Part shown: positions 1 to 5,160 of the stretch, one piece after another
How positions within the stretch are numbered: the stretch's first letter is position 1
Layout: every line of letters begins with the position of its first letter
NCBI GenBank assembly: GCA_946533525.1
Contig: CAMNBW010000137.1
Span: 1 to 5,160 of the forward strand
DNA length: 5,160 nt
Reading direction: 5' to 3'
Source of the DNA: an uncultured Lachnospiraceae bacterium
Lineage (GTDB): Bacteria > Bacillota > Clostridia > Lachnospirales > Lachnospiraceae
The notes under the pieces: model-generated
The model's database searches: none
What the model saw: only the letters and a program-made list of their open reading frames with translations
What the model was told of the DNA's origin: nothing
Position numbers and translations under genes: made by a program

Positions 1-910
1 CCCCGTACTGGGCCCTGTCTATCCTCTCCCTTAGATGCTCTATCCTTAAGCCGAGCGCAAAGCCCTTTGGCTCAAGGACCAACCCCTGGCCTTTAAGTAT
101 CTTAAATGTATCCCGGGCGGAATGGCCGATGGCCAAAATGCAAAAGTCGGTTTCTATCTCCTCCCCGTCCCCGGTAAGCACCGCCTTAAGCCTGCCGCCC
201 TGCTCTTTAAAGCCCGTGCATAGAGTATTGAATTTAAACTGCCCTCCCAGGGCTTTGATCTCGTCCCTTATGGCCCGCACGGTTTCTATGAGCTTATCCG
301 TGCCGATATGGGGCTTGCTGTCGTAGAGTATTTCTTTCGGCGCCCCGTGCTTAACAAGGGTATCCAGTATGAACCTGAGCCTTCCGTCCCTGTCCTTAAC
401 CCCCGTAGTTAGCTTGCCGTCGGAAAAGGCTCCCGCCCCTCCTTCGCCGAACTGCACATTGGTATTGGTATCGAGCTTCCCGGTTTCCCAGAATTCCTCT
501 ACCTTCCTTTGCCTCTCCTCGCACCTGCTCCCCCGCTCGATTATAATAGGGGCAAGGCCGGCTCTTGCCAGAGCGTAGGCCGCGAAAATGCCGGCGGGTC
601 CGAAGCCGACTACGACCGGGGGCTTTGCCTTAACTCTTCCCGCAGATACTGGGATGGCATATTTATGCACCTCATATCGGGAGACTTTTTTGTTCCTAAG
701 CTGCCTTATTATATTTTTTTCGTTCTTTACTTCAACGGCCACAGAGTAGATAAGCTTTATATCCCTCTTATCCCTGGCATCCACGGAGCGCTTAAGGATC
801 TGTAAGCGTAAAATCGCGCCCTCATCCCTTCGAAACAGCTTCGCCGCAGCCGTCCTTAGCTCCTCTTCGGAGGCATAGTGGTCAAATTTAAGATCGTCTA
901 TTCTCAACAT
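1..910 (-). CDS. COG2509-type NAD(P)/FAD-dependent dehydrogenase, N-terminal part (cut by left window edge)
   Basis: I translated this frame by hand from the ATG at 910-908. It stays open for 303 codons to the window edge, so the C-terminal part is missing (family members are usually around 530 residues, from general knowledge). Residues 1-95 form a basic N-terminal region before the flavin domain. A Rossmann dinucleotide-binding signature follows: hydrophobic strand PVVVGFGPAG (98-107, GxGxxG at 102-107) and an acidic strand end, IIIERG (122-127), where the Glu normally holds the FAD ribose. Then come TNTNVQFGEGGAGAFSDGKL (148-167), the glycine-rich block typical of COG2509 flavoproteins, and a later ILAIGHSARD (258-267). 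It should be a soluble cytoplasmic flavoprotein; its substrate is not known. The gene starts 19 nt after the HI0933-type gene, in the same operon. A stop codon at 955-953 lies upstream in frame with no other start between, so ATG 910 is the earliest possible start. Confidence 0.9.
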   Translation of the reverse strand, partial: MLRIDDLKFDHYASEEELRTAAAKLFRRDEGAILRLQILKRSVDARDKRDIKLIYSVAVEVKNEKNIIRQLRNKKVSRYEVHKYAIPVSAGRVKAKPPVVVGFGPAGIFAAYALARAGLAPIIIERGSRCEERQRKVEEFWETGKLDTNTNVQFGEGGAGAFSDGKLTTGVKDRDGRLRFILDTLVKHGAPKEILYDSKPHIGTDKLIETVRAIRDEIKALGGQFKFNTLCTGFKEQGGRLKAVLTGDGEEIETDFCILAIGHSARDTFKILKGQGLVLEPKGFALGLRIEHLRERIDRAQYG

Positions 911-923
911 GGCTCTGTCTCTG

Positions 924-928
924 CTTCC
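924..928 (-). promoter_or_regulatory. Weak candidate ribosome binding site for the COG2509-type gene
   Basis: GGAAG lies 13 nt before the ATG at 910. It is both weaker and further away than the sites of the upstream genes. A better purine-rich match, GGAAGGAG at 943-950, sits inside the end of the preceding gene but is more than 30 nt from the start. Translation may therefore depend partly on ribosomes finishing the upstream gene. The assignment is tentative. Confidence 0.35.
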
Positions 929-929
929 G

Positions 930-2159
930 TCAAAGTACGGAGCTCCTTCCCGCTATGATTCCGCAGGCAAAGGCCCACTGCAGGTTATAGCCTCCGCAGA
1001 TCCCGTCGGCATCCAGGACTTCTCCGGCGAAAAAGAGCCCCGGACAGAGCTTAGATTCCAGCGTTTCAGAGACCTCGCTTAAAGCGACTCCCCCGGAGGT
1101 GACCTGGGCCCTGTCATAGCCCATGTAGTCCTTTATGCTCACCTTAAAATCCTTGACGATACCGCAAAGCCTTTCGGAAAAGTCTGAAGGAAGCTCATTA
1201 TATGGCGTATTTTCCCTAATTCCCATGAGCTTTAAAAACTGGAGGTTCAGCTTTTTATGGAAAAGCCCGTTTAAAAGCTCAGCCGCTCCCCTGTCTTTAA
1301 GGTTTTCAAATCTGTTCTTAAGGTAGACGCCCGCCTGGGAAGGGGTAAATTCCGGCATGAAATCTACAGAGACCTCAACCCTTGACCCCCTGTCAAGAGC
1401 CCTGACTGCCGAGCCCGAAATATCGAAGGTACATATACCCGAAATACCGTAATCCGTCAGCTGCAGCTCCCCGGCAGAGCTTTCCCTCTCTTCCCCGTCG
1501 ATAAACAGCCTTAAGAGCGCGTCGGCTCTGACTCCGCTCAATGCCTTAAAGAACGGAAGCTCCGACTTTAACCCGGTAAGCGCCGGCAGGGGCTTTATGA
1601 GCTTATGACCCAGCTCCCCGGCGAGCTTATACCCGCCTCCGTCCGAGCCTGTCTCGGGCTTTGCCTTTCCCCCGCAGCAGATTATGACTTTTTCCGCACG
1701 CTCCGTATATTGCCGCTCCCCCTTTATAGCAAGCTCAAAGCCATCCTTAACTCGCTTTATCGAGGTAACCCGGCTTAAAACCCTCTCCTTAACCTCTAAC
1801 CTTCTAAGCTCGAGCCTCAGGGCGTCCAGAACACAGGAGGCTGTCTCGGGATAGGGATATATCCTGCCGCTCCTGTTTCTGGTGTAGATCCCGAGCTCTC
1901 CGAAAAAGCGGATCGTATCCTCCGCCCCGAAGCGCCGGATAACGCTTTTTATAAGACCATCAACGTCCGAGCCGGAATGAAAATATTCCGGTCCCATCTT
2001 TATGTTGGTGAGGTTGCATTTCCCGTTTCCCGTAAGGAGAAGCTTCTTTCCCACCCTGTCTTTATGTTCAAATAAAAAAACCGACGCCCCGCTCCTCGCA
2101 GCCGAAATCGCCGCTGCCATGCCCGAAGCGCCCGCTCCTATAACCGCTACTTTCTTCAT
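930..2159 (-). CDS. HI0933/BaiN-type NAD(P)/FAD-dependent oxidoreductase (COG2081 family)
   Basis: A full-length 409-residue protein, the usual size for the HI0933-like flavoprotein family (often annotated aminoacetone oxidase or BaiN-like). The N-terminus carries the FAD-binding Rossmann motif GAGASGMAAA (8-17), the acidic strand end FLFEHKDRVGKKLLLTGNGK (28-47) and CNLTN (48-52), a very typical family signature. IICCGGKAKPETGSDGGGY (159-177) is the second glycine-rich flavin contact. The C-terminus has the diagnostic VTSGGVALSEV (353-363), LFFAGEVLDADGICGGYNLQ (375-394) and AFACGIIAG (396-404), which close the FAD site. No signal peptide or membrane segment is seen, so it should be cytoplasmic. 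The physiological substrate cannot be read from the sequence: bile-acid reduction is reported for BaiN only, and extending that here is not justified. Its ATG overlaps the flippase stop by 4 nt (ATGA), which implies translational coupling. The family call is secure; the function is open. Confidence 0.93.
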   Translation of the reverse strand: MKKVAVIGAGASGMAAAISAARSGASVFLFEHKDRVGKKLLLTGNGKCNLTNIKMGPEYFHSGSDVDGLIKSVIRRFGAEDTIRFFGELGIYTRNRSGRIYPYPETASCVLDALRLELRRLEVKERVLSRVTSIKRVKDGFELAIKGERQYTERAEKVIICCGGKAKPETGSDGGGYKLAGELGHKLIKPLPALTGLKSELPFFKALSGVRADALLRLFIDGEERESSAGELQLTDYGISGICTFDISGSAVRALDRGSRVEVSVDFMPEFTPSQAGVYLKNRFENLKDRGAAELLNGLFHKKLNLQFLKLMGIRENTPYNELPSDFSERLCGIVKDFKVSIKDYMGYDRAQVTSGGVALSEVSETLESKLCPGLFFAGEVLDADGICGGYNLQWAFACGIIAGRSSVL

Positions 2160-3811
2160 AAGATATGGAAGATCCTTGCCGCCCGGACCACAAGGCCTCC
2201 GCCGGGCATTTCTCTAAGCTCGTTCTCCTTTACCCCGCCGAGCTTCATTATCGCTACAAAATAAACTCCCACACCGAGGACTATGGACAAAAGGGTGCTA
2301 AACATATTGCCGAGGAAGAGGCTAAAGAGCTTATATACACCGAAGACCACAGCGCCCATCAGGGCAGAGGCTATAAGGGGAATGAGGAAGGTCCTCCTCA
2401 TCTCCTGGGCATAATTTAAAAACCTCCTTATGGCTATCTGATTTAGGATACACATAAACAGGGCAAAGAGGATATTGGCGATCAGCACGGCGTAAATACC
2501 CCAGTCAAGCTTCTCGAGCATCACGTATAAAAGCCCGAGGTGGAAAATAAGGGAGATAACGGAATTTATGACCGGTATCTGCATTCGGTTTATTCCCTGT
2601 AGTATCCCGTTTGAAAGGGTGGATATGGAGAAAAATATTATGGATATGGCTCCGGCCCTTATTAAAGCCGCCGCCAGCTCCTGCTCCCCGGAAAAAAGCA
2701 TCGTAAGTATGGGGCTCGCCAACACCGCAAGGCCTGTGGCGCAGGGGAAGGCAATAAGCATTGTAAAGCGCATGGCGTAATTTGTCCGCCTTCTGGCGGC
2801 CTTCAGATCCCCGGCTGCCATCGACGCCGCAAGGGTCGGAACCGTGGAAGCGCTCATGGCATTTGAAAGGGCTATCGGCACATTCATAAGGAGCTTATAT
2901 TTTCCGGAATATACACCCCAGATGGCCGTCTTTTCGATACCGCGCCCTTTAAGGGTCATGATCTTATTGAAGATTCCGTTGTCCAGAACATCGCTTATGT
3001 TGTAAATAGCCGTACTTAAGATGACGGGAACCGCCGTCATGACTATTAGCTTTACAATGTAGGAGAGCGGCTCTATCTGCGGATTTTCCTCGTTCCTTCG
3101 AAGCTCTGACAGGGTCGACGAAAGGATCAGCAGCAAAAAGATAAGAAATACCAGGCCTGCCAGCGCCCCCGCCGAAGTTCCGAGAGTCGAGCCCGCCGCC
3201 CCGTAGGCCGGAGCAAAGTGCTCGTTTTGCAAAAGGGCGGAAACCTTCATGCCGTAGCCGTAAAGGGCTCTGGCCGCAAGGATGCTTATTACCGCATTGA
3301 CTATCTGCTCTATTATCTGTGAGACCGCCGTAGGGATCATTGTCCCCATGCCCTGAAAATATCCCCGGATGACTCCCATGATGGCGACTATCAGAAGGGT
3401 GGGCGCAAAAATCCTTAAGGCTATCGAGGACATCTGCTCGCTCATAAGTCTTCCCGCAAAAAAATCTGCCTCAAAAAAAACCAAAAGGCAGACTATACCG
3501 CCGGAAATAAAGGCAAAGAGCAGACCTCCCTTAAATACCTGCGATGAATTTCCGTATTGTTTTTTGGAATATCTTGCCGAAACTATCTTGGATATGGCAA
3601 TGGGCAGACTGTAGGAGGATATGAGCAGCATTATATTGTATATCTGGTATGCGGCTGCATAATAACCGTTTCCTTCATCGCCGATTATATTTGTTACCGG
3701 TACCCTGTAAAACAGGCCGATTATCCTGGTAATAACGCCCGCAATGGCAAGAATCCCACCCTGAAAGATAAAATTCGATTTTCCGGGTTTTGCCTTTAGC
3801 TTTTTCGGCAT
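2156..3811 (-). CDS. MOP-superfamily lipid-linked precursor flippase, YtgP/MurJ-SpoVB type
   Basis: A 551-residue polytopic membrane protein with about 14 hydrophobic helices, roughly at 16-35, 57-75, 92-112, 132-150, 163-183, 212-232, 254-272, 300-318, 350-368, 385-402, 415-432, 438-458, 475-495 and 505-522. That is the standard layout of polysaccharide-type (COG2244) flippases. The lysine-rich N-terminus (MPKKLKAKPGKS) fits a cytoplasmic end. The first conserved block, RIIGLFYRVPVTNIIGDEG (29-47), with SYSLPIAISKIVSARYSKK (66-84), is typical of Gram-positive YtgP/SpoVB proteins, which move undecaprenyl-linked wall precursors (lipid II for YtgP/MurJ) across the membrane. Other family blocks are VIRGYFQGMGTMIPTAVSQI (147-166) and LSNGILQGINRMQIPV (399-414). 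SpoVB and YtgP paralogues look alike, so vegetative lipid II flipping versus a sporulation or polysaccharide role cannot be decided here. The ATG directly follows the stop of the lipoprotein gene, and the 3' end overlaps the next gene by 4 nt. Confidence 0.9.
   Translation of the reverse strand: MPKKLKAKPGKSNFIFQGGILAIAGVITRIIGLFYRVPVTNIIGDEGNGYYAAAYQIYNIMLLISSYSLPIAISKIVSARYSKKQYGNSSQVFKGGLLFAFISGGIVCLLVFFEADFFAGRLMSEQMSSIALRIFAPTLLIVAIMGVIRGYFQGMGTMIPTAVSQIIEQIVNAVISILAARALYGYGMKVSALLQNEHFAPAYGAAGSTLGTSAGALAGLVFLIFLLLILSSTLSELRRNEENPQIEPLSYIVKLIVMTAVPVILSTAIYNISDVLDNGIFNKIMTLKGRGIEKTAIWGVYSGKYKLLMNVPIALSNAMSASTVPTLAASMAAGDLKAARRRTNYAMRFTMLIAFPCATGLAVLASPILTMLFSGEQELAAALIRAGAISIIFFSISTLSNGILQGINRMQIPVINSVISLIFHLGLLYVMLEKLDWGIYAVLIANILFALFMCILNQIAIRRFLNYAQEMRRTFLIPLIASALMGAVVFGVYKLFSLFLGNMFSTLLSIVLGVGVYFVAIMKLGGVKENELREMPGGGLVVRAARIFHIL
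2172..2177 (-). promoter_or_regulatory. Weak ribosome binding site for the HI0933-type gene
   Basis: AAGGAT lies 12 nt before the ATG at 2159, inside the last codons of the flippase gene. The spacing is long and the match partial. Initiation is probably helped by the ATGA stop/start overlap at 2156-2159, which lets a terminating ribosome restart. Confidence 0.45.
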
Positions 3812-5011
3812 TTATTTTATTACCACCTTATCTCCCATCGTATCCTGAATAAGACATATCCATGTCTTACCCTGATTAAATACTATTTCCTTACCTTCCC
3901 TGTCGAAATATCTCGTAGCGCCCTGGTCTCCGTCAAATCTTATCCAGGTTCCCGGCACAGCCTTTCCCTTGGAAATATAGACCATATCCCCGCCGGAATG
4001 GCAGTCGAAGGCGAGATACCCCTTGTCGTCCACTGTGGACCAGGTTGTATACTGCAGTACGACGTTGTCTGCATAGAGCTGCTGGTCGTTCTCTGCGTCG
4101 ATCTGCTTGTCCCCGTATTCGAAGCGGTAGTACCTTCCGTCCTCCGGGTTGTAATCGAACCAGGGCTTGTTGATAACATAGCCGGGCTCGATATGCGTGG
4201 CGTCGTAAGTCTCCGGCGCCGAGGGAACTATTACGTCCCCGTCCTTTGCAAAGGTAAACTTTCCGGTGTAATTGTCCCTGTAAGCAGTCCTGTAGCCTAA
4301 GTTCTCTATACCCTTGGCAATGCCCTTGGCTGAGGCATAGGCGTTATGGGGAGCTATACGGTCGTTTGTCCTATAGTATACCGTATCTCCTTCAGCCCCG
4401 AGTCCGCTTAGGTTATCCACAAAATCCTCTTCCAGCAAAGGCATGGCGTATACGGACTGTCCGTAGTGACAGTAGATCGAATCGAATTCAAGGGCACAGT
4501 AGACGAAGTAGTTGCGGCAGCTTCTGACCGAACCTATCTTGTCCAGGTCGTCGTAATTTTCAAAAATACCCATCATACGGGTAAGACCACCCTCGACCAC
4601 GCACTCGTATATCACGTCTGCATAGGAGACACCGCTCATCGGAAGGGCATCTTCGATATTATTTAACATTACCGCCACAGGCCTTCTCGTTCCGGCTTCC
4701 TTATCCACAAGCTTCCCCGAAAGATAGCTTCTGATCTTGCCGTCCTCTTCCTGCCTCGGCATGGCATAGGCGGATACATAGTCATACTCGGCCACTATAC
4801 CGCTGGGATTGACTTCCTGGGTTCCTTCGGTTTCCATCGCCTCCTCCACCTTGGAATAGGCTTCCGGATCCTCTACCTCTGTTTCTCCGGTCTCCTCGAC
4901 TTCGACAGCGGAAGCCGCAGTCTCTCCGCCCTCCTTCTTGCCGCAGGAGACACAGGCCAAGCCGGATAAGATCAGTGTACCGAGCAAAATATATTTCTTT
5001 ACATTTATCAT
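3812..5011 (-). CDS. DUF3048 domain lipoprotein (YerB-like)
   Basis: A 399-residue exported protein. Residues 1-23 look like a lipoprotein signal: basic MINVKK, a hydrophobic stretch YILLGTLILSGLA, then C20 and C23. C23, followed by GKKEGG, is the more natural lipidation site, though neither lipobox is classical. Residues 24-70 are an acidic, low-complexity tether. The N-terminal DUF3048 domain (about 100-245) is recognised from RRPVAVMLNNIEDALPMSGV (109-128), ADVIYECVVEGGLTRMMGIF (131-150), KIGSVRSCRNYF (158-169) and HYGQS (182-186). The C-terminal DUF3048 domain (about 278-388) shows YYRFEYGDKQIDAEN (294-308), NVVLQY (316-321) and GKTWICLIQ (381-389). The molecular function of the family is not established; the protein should sit on the outer face of the cytoplasmic membrane. 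The start follows a strong GGAGGA site 25 nt after ybeY, and the gene abuts the flippase gene, which suggests an envelope role. It carries an unusual number of cysteines (C137, C165, C172, C181, C337, C386 besides the lipobox). Confidence 0.93.
   Translation of the reverse strand: MINVKKYILLGTLILSGLACVSCGKKEGGETAASAVEVEETGETEVEDPEAYSKVEEAMETEGTQEVNPSGIVAEYDYVSAYAMPRQEEDGKIRSYLSGKLVDKEAGTRRPVAVMLNNIEDALPMSGVSYADVIYECVVEGGLTRMMGIFENYDDLDKIGSVRSCRNYFVYCALEFDSIYCHYGQSVYAMPLLEEDFVDNLSGLGAEGDTVYYRTNDRIAPHNAYASAKGIAKGIENLGYRTAYRDNYTGKFTFAKDGDVIVPSAPETYDATHIEPGYVINKPWFDYNPEDGRYYRFEYGDKQIDAENDQQLYADNVVLQYTTWSTVDDKGYLAFDCHSGGDMVYISKGKAVPGTWIRFDGDQGATRYFDREGKEIVFNQGKTWICLIQDTMGDKVVIK
3822..3829 (-). promoter_or_regulatory. 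Ribosome binding site for the flippase gene, inside the lipoprotein coding sequence
   Basis: AAGGTGGT differs from the ideal AAGGAGGT at one base. It lies about 10 nt before the ATG at 3811, within the final codons of the upstream lipoprotein gene. Because the stop codon (3814-3812) touches the ATG, a terminating ribosome is already at this site. This supports ATG 3811 as the start. Confidence 0.75.
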
Positions 5012-5021
5012 TATCTATCAA

Positions 5022-5027
5022 TCCTCC
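5022..5027 (-). promoter_or_regulatory. Ribosome binding site for the DUF3048 lipoprotein
   Basis: GGAGGA lies about 10 nt before the ATG at 5011, in the short gap after ybeY. It is the strongest Shine-Dalgarno match in the window and fixes the lipoprotein start. A TTG at 5021-5019 in another frame sits directly against this site and cannot use it. Confidence 0.85.
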
Positions 5028-5036
5028 GAAAACGGG

Positions 5037-5160
5037 TTATCTTACATAACCCAGCGTATTTAAAATCTCTTCCTGAAGCGAAAACATCTCCTTTTCCTGA
5101 AGAGACGACTCATGATCAAACCCCAGTAAGTGTAACATACTATGCACAATAAGGAAAGCA
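5037..5160 (-). CDS. ybeY: Endoribonuclease YbeY, C-terminal 40 residues (cut by right window edge)
   Basis: I translated this by hand from the reverse strand. The frame is open from the window edge to a TAA at 5039-5037 and gives 40 residues beginning AFLIVHSMLHLLGFDHESS. It contains the YbeY metal-binding signature, consensus HGxLHLxGYDH, here HSMLHLLGFDH: three histidines spaced H-x3-H-x5-H (codons at 5144-5142, 5132-5130 and 5114-5112) that bind the catalytic zinc. The Ser for Gly and Phe for Tyr changes do not touch the metal ligands. The tail, EKEMFSLQEEILNTLGYVR, is the usual short C-terminal helix. YbeY is a cytoplasmic single-strand endoribonuclease needed for 16S rRNA 3' maturation and 70S quality control. 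The stop lies 25 nt before the lipoprotein gene, so it is the upstream member of the same operon as far as can be seen. The start and N-terminal part are outside the window. Confidence 0.94.
   Translation of the reverse strand, partial: AFLIVHSMLHLLGFDHESSLQEKEMFSLQEEILNTLGYVR

Noticed and set aside
509..805. A 98-codon open frame on the plus strand near the left side
   Set aside because: It is antisense to the COG2509-type gene, whose GxGxxG motif and glycine-rich block lie in the same stretch. No ribosome binding site or recognisable domain supports the plus-strand reading.
3940..4179. A Ser/Thr-rich minus-strand frame inside the lipoprotein gene
   Set aside because: It is an out-of-frame shadow of the C-terminal DUF3048 domain, with biased composition and no start signal.
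3998..4300. A 100-codon open frame on the plus strand opposite the lipoprotein gene
   Set aside because: It lies wholly inside the recognised DUF3048 coding sequence on the opposite strand. Its translation resembles no family I know. The lipoprotein frame has clear domain motifs throughout this stretch.
4782..5021. A TTG-started minus-strand frame of 79 codons overlapping the lipoprotein start
   Set aside because: It is a shifted-frame reading of the signal peptide and acidic linker region, giving an Arg/Gly-rich artefact. Its TTG sits directly against the GGAGGA site, too close to be used, while ATG 5011 is well spaced.
5012..5036. A possible promoter or terminator between ybeY and the lipoprotein gene
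   Set aside because: The 25-nt gap holds only the ribosome binding site; no hairpin with a T-tract and no -35/-10 pair is visible. Read-through transcription is the simpler explanation.
1..5160. A search for CRISPR arrays, tRNA or rRNA genes, insertion sequences, attachment sites or toxin-antitoxin pairs
   Set aside because: No regularly spaced repeat, tRNA-like cloverleaf, transposase motif or terminal inverted repeat was seen. Almost every base belongs to one of five minus-strand genes.

Overview
The window looks like ordinary chromosome from a Firmicutes/Clostridia bacterium, most likely in or near the Lachnospiraceae. This is an inference from the protein families (a YerB-type DUF3048 lipoprotein, a YtgP/SpoVB-type flippase, an HI0933-type flavoprotein and a COG2509-type flavoprotein), from strong GGAGG-type ribosome binding sites, and from frequent AGG (Arg) and ATA (Ile) codons at roughly balanced base composition. 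No marker gene in the window fixes the genus.

All genes lie on the minus strand and read right to left as one tight cluster. From upstream to downstream they are: the 3' end of ybeY (5037-5160, cut by the right edge); a DUF3048 lipoprotein (3812-5011); a 14-helix MOP-superfamily lipid flippase of the YtgP/MurJ/SpoVB type (2156-3811); an HI0933/BaiN-type FAD-dependent oxidoreductase (930-2159); and the N-terminal ~303 residues of a COG2509-type FAD-dependent dehydrogenase (1-910, cut by the left edge). The junctions are a 25-nt gap, a stop codon directly abutting the next ATG, a 4-nt ATGA overlap and a 19-nt gap. No promoter or terminator is evident between the genes. The whole window therefore probably lies inside a single transcription unit that starts to the right and continues to the left.

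Functionally, the unit joins rRNA maturation and ribosome quality control (YbeY) to two envelope proteins (an exported lipoprotein and a flippase for an undecaprenyl-linked precursor, perhaps lipid II) and then to two cytoplasmic flavoproteins whose physiological substrates are unknown. The lipoprotein-flippase pair is the most closely coupled part.

There is no RNA gene, mobile element, CRISPR array, repeat family or long non-coding stretch. Coding sequence fills essentially everything. I see no convincing previously undescribed system. The observations worth a second look are modest: the coupled lipoprotein-flippase pair, the cysteine content and ambiguous lipobox of the lipoprotein, and the tandem flavoproteins of unknown substrate.
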